Positions 11,256-22,141 of a stretch of 64,000 nt of DNA are shown here, one piece after another. Source of the DNA: Boesenbergia rotunda (lineage: Eukaryota; Streptophyta; Magnoliopsida; Zingiberales; Zingiberaceae); the NCBI GenBank assembly GCA_024364735.1, contig JAGFNQ010002300.1:132534-196533 (forward strand), in the 5' to 3' direction. Both the position numbers and the translations under genes were made by a program. The first letter of the stretch is position 1. Each line of letters starts with the position of its first letter. A model generated the notes under the pieces. That model worked only from the letters and a program-made list of their open reading frames with translations, did no database searches and was not told where the DNA came from.

Positions 11256-12949
11256 TATTAGTGTGTGCACTTATGTGTCAAGACACTTTTATGTATTTAT
11301 GGATAATTATTTTAATAAAGGCAAGTATTTAGCGTTAATCATTTACTTTTCTGTACGTATATGATTAATGATAAAGTCCCACAGATTAATTATTATATTA
11401 TTCTGAAAATCGTCCTTGATCGGATAGATATCTAGAGGGGACATAGATATCTAGATCAACGCTAAATATGACTAGGTCAAGATAGACCGGAGGGATGGAT
11501 ATCCAAGTTGTACTTGGGGGTGCCTTGAGTTTAGAGGTACACTGGACACGACTCGCTTAAGAGAACACCACATATTTAGCATCATTGGTAGTTCGTCTTA
11601 ATGAACAAGTGTAACTGATCTTTTGACTTGAGACTTTCATATATTCTATGCGTGGAGTTATGTACTTTGATGTCGTTAAAAGCAATCTTTAATCGGATTG
11701 TGATTAATACGGTAATTGGGTGTATGACAAAACGTAGAGAGAATAGTGTTGAGTCAATAGAGGATTCATCGCTCTCTTGGATTTGGGAGTTAACATCCTG
11801 GCCGCTTGATAGAGATATTAGTGACTCGAAATCCATGACTATGGGAGGAATGATTATCATTCATGATGAGTCTATTATATCTTGGAAATCAAGTAAAACA
11901 ATTAATTGGTGATGATGCATACTGCACCGAATTATTTGGGATGTAGGATAAAGATGAAGAGATTGAATTACACATTAATCGGTTCATGGAGGTTTTAGTT
12001 TATAACTAATATTCTATCACGTTGGGTGGCTAAAAACTGTTGCTAGACGGTTACCTTAGTCTGTGTATGGATTTACACTGCTTTCGTGTATAGAACCTAG
12101 AGGGTCGCACGCATAGCACATAGACGCGAACAGTATCTATAGTTGATTATTTTAGTGGATACTAAAATCAATCAATTTATTATTTCTGAATAAGAATTAA
12201 TTGGATTATTAATTATTTCTGAAATATCGGAAGCGAGAACGGATCAAGATCAAATATAAATTTATTTGATGAAGAGAAGAGAGAGTGAATTTATCTCTTA
12301 TTCTCTTTAGAGAATTTGAAAGGTCACAATTATTGTGGCAATAATGGAGAAGATGAAGAGTCTCTATTAATGATTATTAATGGAGAAGATGAAGAGTCTC
12401 TATTAATGATTATTAATGGAGAAGATGAAGAGTCTCTATTAATGATTATTAATGGAGAATTTCAAAAGTCGTAATTATGATAAATTAATGAAGAATATGA
12501 AGAGTCATGTCTTTTCATCTTCCTTGGAGGCTATATATATCCACCCTTGGAAGAAGAGGAGGACATACTTCTCCTTTGTCTCTCTCTTGTGCGAGCTCTC
12601 TTCATCTCTCCCGAGAAGCCTTCGGCAACCTACTTCTTCTCTAGTTGGAGACGCATCTCCAGATCCGTAGTGCATCCGAAAGAATTCTATCGATCCAAGT
12701 GGCTAGTATCTAACGGATGATCTAGTTCGTGATCTTGTGCGTGTGGATACCGCTAGAGGAGTCACACGTGGGGCTCTCATCTGTTCGTGATATTATTCAC
12801 AAATAAGCAAAGGATTACAAGGTATGTTTTCAGTTTATGCTTGTTTTCGCATCATTTTGTTTAGAACTATATGTACCACGAAAAGATCCATTATTTAAGA
12901 GTAGATTTTTACTTTATTATAAATATTCTGTTGCGCTCAGAACCTAACA
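11256..12949 (+). repeat. 3' LTR of the host Ty1/copia element
   Basis: The LTR follows the polypurine tract. Its first bases read TATTAGTG, as if the usual TG start had mutated. A TATA box (CTATATATAT, 12531-12540) is followed by a CT-rich leader and the stem-like end CTCAGAACCTAACA at 12949. The right border is set by the CA terminus and the change to AT-rich DNA. No partner LTR is present in the window, so both borders are estimates. Confidence 0.7.
12343..12459 (+). repeat. 36 bp tandem repeat, three full units and a partial one, in the copia LTR
   Basis: Units starting at 12343, 12379 and 12415 are identical (beginning AATGGAGAAGATGAAGAGTC). A fourth begins at 12451 and diverges after nine bases. 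The array sits about 70 bp upstream of the LTR TATA box, where LTRs often carry enhancer repeats. Confidence 0.93.
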
Positions 12950-13635
12950 TATAAAGCATACATAAGGAATTAATATATATTTTTAATTTAGTTTATGAAC
13001 TAAAATAAATAAAGAATAATTATTTCTATGTTTAGTCAATGCAAATATCGTATTATAAAGCATGCACGCATAATAGTTTTAATAAAAAAAATATATAAAT
13101 AATTTGTTAGACTTGATTAGTAATAAATCTATATAGCCAATTTGACTTGACTGATGGGTCGGGCCGGTTATCCCAGGTTTAATTTGTCTGCTACCTGGTT
13201 CATCATTTTCAATTTGACTTGACTGACTAGCATATCCTAACTCAATGAATTAACTCTTAATTAGTTCAACAGAAATAATCATATATATCATCTAGCCTAA
13301 CTAGCTAAATTGACTAGAATATTGATTAATTTATCTTAACTAATTGACCTGACAAATTCCGTTCAATCCAATCAAACTTATCTAACTCAATTAGATTGTC
13401 TAATCACATTATTTGACCCATTTAACGTGTTCACCATTCGATTTAATTAGATAGGTTTATCTAATGGACCTATCTAATCAAGTTTGTTTGAACATGCTAT
13501 TTAAATGATAGAATTAAAAAAATTAATAAATCTTTTTTTTAATAAATCATAAACATAATTATTCTATAAGCTAAACAATTCATTCATAATTATTCTATGA
13601 GATAGAATTTCATTTCATTCATAATTATTAATTAC
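12950..13635. other. AT-rich DNA between copia LTR and F-box exon 2
   Basis: No ORF or exon was found on either strand. Repeated degenerate TTGACTTGACTGA and ATCTAACTCAATTAG motifs give a low-complexity look. By position this should be the remains of intron 2 of the minus-strand F-box gene, joined to the end of the copia LTR at 12949. Confidence 0.5.
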
Positions 13636-13884
13636 CTCGATTCTTCTAGATAAATCCATCTCCAATACCGAGGGGTGTCCCCCCACGTCACGTTCATCTT
13701 CTCCGCAGATATCATGTACCACTTCTTCCCTGTTGACTGTTCCAACTGGAAGCTCTGCACAGAGTTGCATCATCATCACAAGCAGGTCGAGAATATATAA
13801 AAAAAATAAATAAATATATATATATATATATAATTTAATTAATCGATCGATCCCAAGGGAAATGAATTTATAGTCAGATACTTA

Positions 13885-13915
<31 letters not shown>

Positions 13916-14277
13916 AATTAATCGATCGATCCCAAGGGAAATGAATTTGTAGTCAGATAATTAATCTACGTACGTACCATTTTGGCTTGGTCGACGAGGA
14001 TGGGTTTGCAGAGGCGGAAGTAGAGCTCCTTGTTGGAGTGGTACTCGACGGGATCAACGGCTCGCGACAGGATCTCCATGTAATCGGACGGCAGGAAGTG
14101 CTCCCATAGCGCGTCGGTTTCCGCGACGGCGAGGAAGGTCTTGTCCACCAAGGACGCTCGGCAGACATCCCGTGGCGTTGTGAAGGAGAGCACGTGGGCG
14201 ATGCATTCCGGCGGGAGAACGGCGACTGCGACGTCGTCTCTCTCGGAGCGCGGCTGCTTTTTCTTCTCCGTTGCCAT
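13636..14277 (-). pseudogene. F-box protein, PP2-B (phloem lectin) type, exons 1-2 only
   Basis: Exon 1 (14277-13978, 100 codons) starts MATEKKK and carries an F-box (VLPPECIAHVLSFTTPRDVC, with WEHFLPSDY later) that would bind SKP1 in an SCF ubiquitin ligase. It ends KPILVDQAKM at the donor site ATG|GTACGTACG. Exon 2 (13754-13636, 119 nt) begins after a TGTGCAG acceptor. It encodes the PP2 lectin start, including SFQLEQSTGKKWYMISAEKM and WGDTPRYWRW, and ends at a GAG|GTAATT donor. In this family a third, larger exon completes the lectin domain, and none is visible down to 12950, where a copia LTR begins. Either the copia entered intron 2 and the last exon lies beyond the window, or the gene is truncated. 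Splice phases agree (phase 0 at the exon 1/2 junction). Confidence 0.82.
13811..13965. repeat. Tandem duplication inside F-box intron 1
   Basis: A (TA)n tract followed by AATTTAATTAATCGATCGAT and about 35 further bases occurs twice, at about 13814-13885 and 13885-13965. The copies differ at only a few positions. Both lie between exons 1 and 2. Confidence 0.85.
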
Positions 14278-14474
14278 GCTTCTGCTTGCTTGCAGCTTCT
14301 TCAAATTGCTAGCTAGCTGTAATATATTGCTTTATTTTATTCATATATCTGCGCTCGTTGAATCGTTCTCATCGCTAATTCGTCCAAATTGCGCTTCAAA
14401 CTATTAAAAATAAATCAATTTACGAGTTGACTGAAAAATAATTTAATATTGTTCAAATATCCAAAATAATTTAA

Positions 14475-14857
14475 GAGTAATGATAGGGACAATGAATTTG
14501 GGATAGTGAATGGGACAGTGAATGACGTGGCAATTTGGGACGTCGATCGGACACTACCGGCGGCCTTCGGCCGCCGCCCCGAACCAAACTATACCCTGGG
14601 GGGCACGGTGAACCCGTCGGGGATCGCCGCAATTGCGATCTCGCATCATTGACCGTCGATTTCGATAGGTTCACCGTTGTCGGCGATCTTGACGAGTCAC
14701 CGTCCTCCGAAGGTATAGTTCGATTCAGGACGATAATCAAAGGCCATCGGTGGTGTCCGATCGGCGATCGGACGTGTACACAATAATTGCACGTCATTCA
14801 CTGTCCATTCACTGTCCCAAATTCACTGTCCCAAATTCACTGTCACAATCATTACTC
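14475..14857. mobile_element. MITE with long TIRs and perfect 9 bp TSD (Mutator-like)
   Basis: The 383 bp element begins GAGTAATGATAGGGACA and ends with the near complement TGTCACAATCATTACTC. The inverted arms extend about 65 bp and are made of repeated GACAGTGAATTTGG-like units. The flanks are ATAATTTAA at 14466-14474 and again at 14858-14866, a perfect 9 bp duplication as made by Mutator-family transposases. The core (about 14540-14770) is GC-rich and contains CGGCGGCCTTCGGCCGCCG. It holds no credible gene. It sits about 200 bp upstream of the F-box start codon. Confidence 0.85.
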
Positions 14858-14866
14858 ATAATTTAA

Positions 14867-15621
14867 TTAACAATTCTGCAATACTTTAATTAACAAGCAA
14901 CCTACCTACTAAGCCACATCTATAAAAAAAAAATGATAACATCCACGTTAAACGTTTTTCATAATCGATCCCATTGTAAGAGGAAGAAAGATAAATAAGT
15001 ATAAGTACAGGACTAATTTTAGACATAGGTCATTATATTAAGGTCTATGTTTAGGGTCAATTGATTGAGTCTAATATTCCAATCGATTAGTTTGATCAAG
15101 CGAAAAAAGTCGTACTTAATTTGATAAAAATATATTAAATTCTAACTAAATGATGTTAAATTTAGGAGAAATTATAATTTATTTTGGACTTTTGAACTTA
15201 AAAATTGAGAGTTTTGTTCACTCTCGATAAACTCAGTTGATCGATTACCGATAGATTCTCAATCAATCGAAATTTCTCAACTGATTGCCCCAATTGACTG
15301 GGTCAATCGATTCAGTGAAATCCAATCGATTGGTATGAGTTCTTAATCAATTAATCAAACAAAAAGAGTCGTACTTAATTAAAAAATATATTTTATTCTA
15401 GTTAAATAATGTTAAATTTTAGAGATAAAAATGAAGTATATTAGATTCAAATTAAATTTGTATGTAAAAAATAAAAATAAATTTTTTCTGGCAATAAAAA
15501 TTCCATAGAGGAAGTAGCATGGAAATTAGGGTTCACAGTGAGTTAGGACGCTCTTATTTGTGGTCATATATTTTTTTTATTAGATTCATGTTGATTTTGT
15601 TTGATTCATCTTGGATTAGTT
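14867..15621. repeat. AT-rich spacer with paired AATCGATT palindromes and a direct repeat
   Basis: No gene is visible. The segments at about 15095-15170 and 15350-15425 are direct repeats (both contain AAGAGTCGTACTTAATT or a one-base variant, then TATATT...TTAAATAATGTTAAATTT). Between and before them are several AATCGATT/CAATTGA palindromic motifs. It may be a small unclassified element. The last 55 bp (15566-15621) recur at about 43203-43263. Confidence 0.55.
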
Positions 15622-16953
15622 TTACGGCAATTTACCAAAGGGCGTATCCAAATATTGGTATTTATCAAAATGCGTACTATGGTTTCATTGTTACCAAATA
15701 ACGCACTTATATTAGTGAACTTTTTCTTATACCCCTTCTGCCAAAGTACTGGATGTCATTTTCATTCTCTTTCTCTTTCTCTTTTTCAATAACGAATTTC
15801 GAGACATTTAAAAATATTTTTTCAGACTTTTTATTTTAAAATAATATATTATGGAATCGGATAAAAAACGTACGATAAAAATCAAAAAAATATTTCAATT
15901 AAAAAAATATCTCAATTAATAATTTAATATTTTTTAAAAATATAAATAAATTATTTTTTATATTTGATTAATATAAATTAATATATTTAATAATATTATT
16001 AAATATATTAATATATAAAAAACTTTAAAAAAAATTGAAGTTTTTTTTTTAATTTCAAACAGCGTGGGCCTGAAATAAAATATTTCAGGCCCTCGCAGGG
16101 CCTGAAATATTAACCAATTGGCAAGTCGTTCCTGAGTTCTAACTATCAAAGCTGGAAGTCCTAGTAATTTCCACCCTTGTTTAAGACCTAAAACCAAGTT
16201 CTTGGATTCTATCCTACGGACAAAACCCAAGGATGGATGGAATTCAGACGAGCCCGCTATGACGAGGCATCCGAGGAATAGAATAAGTGCTCTACCTTTT
16301 CCTAATACCAAGTAGCGAATACTACCTCTAACAAGTGGTCATTTTGTCTTGTTGTTTTCCTCATTTGTTGAGCTAAATCGTTCTTGCTTGAATCGACTTG
16401 TTCTGTTGCACATCCTTGATTTCAACCTTAAGTTTCAGATTTTATTTCAGGCCCTGCGAGGGCCTGAAATATTTTATTTCAGGCCCAGCGTGGGCCTGAA
16501 ATAACTCAGGGCCTGAAATCTTGCGTCGAATTGAAATCATGTGTTATGATAGGTTTTTTTACGTAGGTCTAAAACTTAAAGAAACATCTCTTTATATTTT
16601 TGAAATCACAATAAAAATTATTGAGAAAGACTACCTACGAGATGAATTCTAATTAATATAAAATAAGGATTATATTAAAAATGAACATATATCGATTTTT
16701 TGAATAAAAAAGTCAAAATTATTTATTATATTAATTTAAATATTATATATTATATTAATATATTTAATTTTTATAAGTTTTGATAGGAGGGCCTGAAGTC
16801 ATCTGACTTCAGGCCCTCCTTGGGCCTGAAGCATCTGCGTAAATAATTAATTTAATCAAAATAATTAATTATAAAAAAAACTTCTAATGATTATTTTTGG
16901 TGTCCAAACTTCTAATGATTATAAATTATGTTGCAATAGGAGTTTTCTAGGTC

Positions 16954-17518
16954 TATCAGTGGGTTTCGCTCAAAACCCACTGATATTTTTTTAGAAATCC
17001 AGATATGAGAGGTCCATCAGTGGGTTTTGCTCAAAACCCACTGATGGAACTAAACTACACCTATTACTTTGGGAAAAATAAAAATTTGAGGTTTGGACAC
17101 CTAAAATATTTTCTCCAACCTCAACACTAACTTTTGATAATGGTATTTCAGAAATCCAGATATAGGAGGTCCATCAGTGGGTTTTGCTCAAAACCCACTG
17201 ATGGAACTAAACTACACCTATTGCTTTGGGAAAAATAATAATTTGAGGTTTGGACACCTAAAATACATTCTCCTAACTCTACCCTAACTATTGATAATGT
17301 TTTTTCAGAAATATAGATATGGGAGGTCCATCAGTGGGTTTTGCTCAAAACCCACTGATGGAACTAAACTACACCTATTGCTTTGGGAAAAATAATAATT
17401 TGAGGTTTGGACACCTAAAATACATTCTCCTAACTCTACCCTAACTATTGATAATGTTTTTTCAGAAATATAGATATGGGAGGTCCATCAGTGGGTTTTG
17501 CTCAAAACCCACTGATGG
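16954..17518. repeat. Left-arm array of five 32-34 nt hairpins, about 157 bp period
   Basis: Hairpins at 16954-16985, 17014-17047, 17171-17204, 17328-17361 and 17485-17518 have the stem CCATCAGTGGGTTTTG (16 bp), a CT loop and the perfect complement; the first is slightly diverged. They sit in a tandem unit of about 157 bp that also contains GAGGTTTGGACACCTAAAAT. Confidence 0.93.
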
Positions 17519-18324
17519 AAGAACTAAACTACACCTATTACTTTGGAAAAATTAATAATTTAATAATTTTTAAAAATATAAATAAATAATTTTTTATATT
17601 TGATTAATATAAATTAATATATTTAATAATATTATTAAATATATTAATATATAAAAAATAATAAAAATTGTAATTTTTTTTATTTCAGGCTGCGTGGGCC
17701 TGAAATCACTGAAATCAAAATGATTTCAGGCCCTCCTATCAAAATCTATTAAAATTAAATATATTAATATAATATATAATATTTAAATTAATATAATAAA
17801 TAATATTTGACTTTTTTATACAAAGAATCGAGATATATATATATATATATAAAAGCTCATTTTTAATATAATCCTCATTTTATATTAATTAGAATTCCTC
17901 TCGTAGGTAGTCTTTCTCAATAATTTTTATTGTGATTTCAAAAATATAAAGAGATGTTTCTTTACGTTTTAGACATACGTAAAAAAACCTATCATAACAC
18001 ATGATTTCAATTCGACGCAAGATTTTAGGTCCTGAGTTATTTCAGGCCCACGCTGGGCCTAAAATAAAATATTTCAGGCCCTCGCTGGGCCTGAAATAAA
18101 ATATTTCAGGCCCAAGCTGGGCCTGAAATATTTTATTTCAGGCCCACGCGGTTTGAAATAAAAAAAAACTTCAACTTTTTTTTAGTTTTTTATATATTAA
18201 TATATTTAATAATATTATTAAATATATTAATTTATATTAATCAAATATAAAAAATTATTTATTTATATTTTTAAAATTATTAAATTATTAATTTTCCCAA
18301 AGTAATAGGTGTAGTTTAGTTCTT

Positions 18325-18732
18325 CCATCAGTGGGTTTTGAGCAAAACCCACTGATGGACCTCTCATATCTGTATTTCTGAAAAAACATTATCAATAGTT
18401 AGGGTAGAGTTAGGAGAATGTATTTTAGGTGTCCAAACCTCAAATTATTATTTTTCCCAAAGCAATAGGTGTAGTTTAGTTCCATCAGTGGGTTTTGAGC
18501 AAAACCCACTGATGGACCTCCCATATCTGAATTTTTGAAATATCATTATCAAAAGTTAGGGTTGAGGTTGGAGAAAATATTTTAGGTGTCCAAACCTCAA
18601 ATTTTTATTTTTCCTAAAGCAATAGGTGTAGTTTAGTTCCATCAGTGAGTTTTGAGCAAAACCCACTGATGGACCTCTCATATCTGAATTTCTAAAAAAA
18701 TATCAGTGGGTTTTGAGCGAAACCCACTGATA
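18325..18732. repeat. Right-arm array of four inverted hairpins
   Basis: Inverted counterparts lie at 18325-18358, 18482-18515, 18639-18672 and 18701-18732 and carry the complementary AG loop. The arm has one unit fewer than the left arm, so tandem copy number has changed on one side since the palindrome formed. Confidence 0.93.
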
Positions 18733-19701
18733 GACCTAGAAAACTCCTATTGCAACATAATTTATAATCATTTAGAAGTTTGGACACCAAAAATAATCAT
18801 TAGAAGTTTTTTTTATAATTAATTATTTTGATTAAATTAATTATTTACGCGGATGCTTCAGACCCAAGGAGGGCCTGAAGTCAGATGACTTCAGGCCCTC
18901 CTATCAAAACTTATAAAAATTAAATATATTAATATAATATTTAATATTTAAATTAATATAATAAATAATTTTGACTTTTTTATTCAAAAAATCGATATAT
19001 GTTCATTTTTAATATAATCCTTATTTTATATTAATTAGAATTCATCTCGTAGGTAGTCTTTCTCAATAATTTTTATTGTGATTTCAAAAATATAAAGAGA
19101 TGTTTCTTTAAGTTTTAGACCTACGTAAAAAAACCTATCATAACACATGATTTCAATTCGACGCAAGATTTCAGGCACTGAGTTATTTCAGGCCCACGCT
19201 GGGCCTGAAATAAAATATTTCAGGCCCTCGCAGGGCCTGAAATAAAATATTTCAGGCCCACGCTGTTTGAAATTAAAAAAAAACTTCTACTTTTTTTAAA
19301 GTTTTTTATATATTAATATATTTAATAATATTATTAAATATATTAATTTATATTAATCAAATATAAAAATAATTTATTTATATTTTTAAATAATATTAAA
19401 TTATTAATTGAGATATTTTTTTAATTGAAATATTTTTTCGATTTTTATCGTACGTTTTTTATCCGATTCCATAATATATTATTTTAAAATAAAAAGTCTG
19501 AAAAAATATTTTTAAATGTCTCGAAATTCGTTATTGAAAAAGAAAAAGAGAAAGAGAATGAAAATGACATGCAATACTTTGGCAGAAGGGGTATAAAAGG
19601 AAGTTCACTAATATAAGTGCGTTATTTGGTAACAATGAAACCATGGTACGTATTTTGGTAAATACCAATATTTGGGTACGCCGTTTGGTAAATTGCCGTT
19701 A

Positions 19702-20237
19702 ATTTTATATTTCTCTATAATTCCTTTAAAAATTATCAGAATACATTTTTAGATAACCATCTCGCTGAACATCTTAAATTATGTAAAATTCCAAGCTATT
19801 CATCGGAATGAGAAATTATTAAAAAATAATTTATAAATCACTTTTCATCATTATTTATGGCAAAATTGACCTATGTGAGAATTGTGGGTATTAGAAATTT
19901 TAAATTTAATATTCACATAATTAATTGTACAAAATAAGTCAAGTCAATTAAGATAACTAAAAAAACCTTTTAAATTTATAGCAAAAGGGATGGTTATTCT
20001 CCAGCCTCCAGACGCACCTTCACAGCTTCATTGATAATTCTGTAATAATTTAATAGGGGTAGAAAAATTCTCATTTTCCAAAGGGAACGGCATAGATTTA
20101 ATTATTATGTGTGGGACCTTATCCAAGTCAAGTCATTACAATTATTAATTTGTTAAGTCAAGTCAAATCATTACAATTATTAACTATTTAAATCAAATCA
20201 AGTTTAGTCAACCAACACAGTAATGACATTTATCAAT
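19702..20237. other. AT-rich flank, paralogous to 43850-44290
   Basis: There is no gene. From 19700 the sequence (for example AAAATTATCAGAATACATTT and GGCAAAATTGACCTAT) follows that at 43880-44290 with moderate divergence and the same orientation. An internal repeat of TCAAGTCA...CATTACAATTATTAA occurs at about 20122-20190. Confidence 0.7.
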
Positions 20238-20577
20238 CCTACTGATCGCGTGCACTACAACGCCTGATCGATCATTGTGACCGATCAGACAATGGCCTGA
20301 TTGGTCACAGTGACCGATCAGGTCATGCCTGATCGGCCACCGAGGGCTCGGGAGCGTCCTCGACGGGTTCCTCCTAACCCGACGGGTTCACCGTATCCCC
20401 TAGGGTTCATCGCACCTCCTGGGATATAGTTTTGTTCGGGGGCGGCGACCGAAGGCCGCCGGTGATGTCGAGGACTCGTCGGCTATCAGGAAAGTCAGTG
20501 ACTGATCAGGGAAGTCCCTGATCGGTCACACAGGTCGATCCGCACGGGGTCCGCAGCGCACGGTCCGCAGGAGATCA
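20238..20577. mobile_element. Diverged relative of the 14475 MITE (inverted), borders unclear
   Basis: Bases 20374-20475 (GACGGGTTCACCGT, ATATAGTTTTGTTCGGGG, CCGAAGGCCGCCGGT) match the reverse complement of 14545-14625 with one extra block of about 24 bp. The flanks are rich in GACCGATCAG/CTGATCGGTC motifs at both ends, suggesting inverted termini. No TSD could be fixed. Confidence 0.55.
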
Positions 20578-20578
20578 A

Positions 20579-21177
<599 letters not shown>

Positions 21178-21181
<4 letters not shown>

Positions 21182-21537
21182 TTTGAGTGAGGGGTGTAAA
21201 AGGAATAAGTTTTAGGTTGTTTTCTAGAAATTACTTTTCCCGTGGATAACTTATTTAAGTCTTTTGCCAAACTATCTATACTTTCTTTCCACTCTGTGGC
21301 TAATGTTGTTTTTTGTATTTGTTTTTCAATTTGGAGTACTTTGTTTTCTAAAAGTATGAGCCTATGGTGTAATGAGGATAATAAGGCTATGATAGTATTG
21401 TTTTGTTGAATTAAAACTTGGTCTGCTTATCCAGTTACTTCAGGTTTACAATAGACAATATCTTGATTCTTTGAGTAGTGTTTCGAAAATTCTAAGGCTT
21501 CTTCAAAATAAGTATTTTCAAAGTTTAGTTTGTTCAT
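21178..21537 (-). pseudogene. Pararetroviral ORF2, second copy with premature stop
   Basis: This copy aligns with the open ORF2 at 42635-42276 but has a TAA at 21430-21428 after about 36 codons. Its ATG overlaps the ORF1 stop in an ATGA tetranucleotide (21537-21534), and its own end overlaps the movement-protein start in the same way. Function of the small protein is unknown. Confidence 0.85.
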
Positions 21538-22103
21538 TTATATTTAATTTCTTCTAGTAGGGCATGCATATTTTTAAGATCCTCTACTATCTTTATTATG
21601 ATTATTTCTTTTAATTGTAATAAGATTATTTGAGTTTGACCCTCAAATTGTTTGGCTAATAGTTCAAAGGGGTTATTGTTATTGTTTTCGTTTTTTAGTT
21701 TTGATAAACTTAAATTCTCTTTCTTAGTAAGAATACTAGATTGATTAAGCTGACTAACTCTTCTGTTTAACGAGTCATGATAGTCATTTAAGAAATCTAT
21801 GTTTCTTCGCAGGTCGTCTAGTAGTTGTGTTTGTTGGATAACAGTCGTAGATACTTGTTCTAATATATGATAGATATGGTTTTGTTGAGCAGCTAAAGAA
21901 GTGCCTAAACTAAGAACTAAGTCTGTAAGAGTGTTTAAGTGGGGATTTTCACTATGTAGGCAGTGGTTAAATGCTCTAGATCTGGTATAACAATTATGGT
22001 TAAAATGATCTGTTGTTATGATCTTCCTAGTTGGGTTTTGTAATGCTAGATCCAAATATTCTAATGTTGGAAATTCCTTAAAATTAGTTGTATGAGAAGT
22101 CAT
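21534..22103 (-). CDS. Pararetroviral ORF1 (189 aa, function unknown)
   Basis: This ORF is open from ATG 22103-22101 to TGA 21536-21534 and starts about 25 nt downstream of the primer binding site. The protein is hydrophilic. Its middle (residues about 65-125) looks coiled-coil prone with many Q/L/N residues (SQLNQSSILTKKENL), and its end is isoleucine-rich. Small first ORFs with coiled coils are usual in badnavirus- and tungrovirus-like genomes. Only one copy exists in the window; the other viral end breaks off just before it, at 42648. It ends in the ATGA overlap with ORF2, which fits translation by reinitiation or leaky scanning. Confidence 0.75.
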   Translation of the reverse strand: MTSHTTNFKEFPTLEYLDLALQNPTRKIITTDHFNHNCYTRSRAFNHCLHSENPHLNTLTDLVLSLGTSLAAQQNHIYHILEQVSTTVIQQTQLLDDLRRNIDFLNDYHDSLNRRVSQLNQSSILTKKENLSLSKLKNENNNNNPFELLAKQFEGQTQIILLQLKEIIIIKIVEDLKNMHALLEEIKYK

Positions 22104-22128
22104 ACATTTGTAGTCCGTAAAATCTTAA

Positions 22129-22141
22129 GGCTCTGATACCA
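22129..22141 (-). other. Pararetroviral tRNA-Met primer binding site
   Basis: The minus strand reads TGGTATCAGAGCC, complementary to the 3' end of initiator Met-tRNA. It lies between the long leader and ORF1. In Caulimoviridae this is the minus-strand DNA priming site and the conventional map origin. Confidence 0.88.

Larger units (their letters stand above)
3205..12949 (+). mobile_element. Decayed Ty1/copia retrotransposon, doubly interrupted (5' end missing)
   Basis: The order gag zinc knuckle, protease, integrase, RT, RNase H, polypurine tract, LTR identifies Ty1/copia. Left of 3205 the gag is interrupted by the gypsy LTR. At 5873-10264 a second element is inserted in the RT and flanked by the 5 bp duplication TACTT (5868-5872 and 10265-10269). 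The coding frame resumes after that insertion. The pol frame has one frameshift (about 4085-4110) and one in-frame TAG (4916-4918), so the copy is dead. The 3' LTR ends near 12949. The 5' LTR would lie left of the window beyond the gypsy insertion. Confidence 0.88.
16080..19270. repeat. Family of TTTCAGGCCC...GGGCCTGAAA short hairpins within the foldback
   Basis: Short palindromes built on TTTCAGGCCC and its complement GGGCCTGAAA occur repeatedly, for example at about 16080-16108, 16446-16470, 16474-16502, 16796-16830, 17685-17735, 18035-18150, 18860-18900 and 19185-19262. Each is a stem of 9-12 bp with a 2-8 nt loop. They are distinct from the longer ATCAGTGGG hairpins. Confidence 0.85.
15625..19698. 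mobile_element. Giant foldback element, 4.07 kb, TSD TTA
   Basis: The outer ends CGGCAATTTACCAAA and TTTGGTAAATTGCCG are complementary and flanked by TTA on both sides (15622-15624 and 19699-19701). The two arms, roughly 15625-17560 and 17700-19698, run inverted over almost their full length. Landmarks at 15840-15900 reappear inverted at 19420-19470. The left arm has an unmatched insert at about 16108-16440. The arms themselves consist of smaller palindromes. There is no transposase ORF. A 3 bp TTA duplication suits PIF/Harbinger-type mobilisation, but that family call is inference from the TSD alone. The inverted structure is directly visible. Confidence 0.85.

Noticed and set aside
14535..14797. 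ORFs on both strands in the MITE core
   Set aside because: Enclosed by MITE termini, GC-rich and short, with no transposase or other motif.
15958..16311. 117-codon minus-strand ORF in the foldback left arm
   Set aside because: Part lies in the unpaired insert and part in AT-rich arm sequence; no domain recognised and no counterpart in the other arm.
16954..18732. CRISPR array
   Set aside because: Regular repeats with spacers superficially fit, but spacers are homologous tandem sequence, the repeats are hairpins in an inverted transposon, and the genome is plant nuclear.
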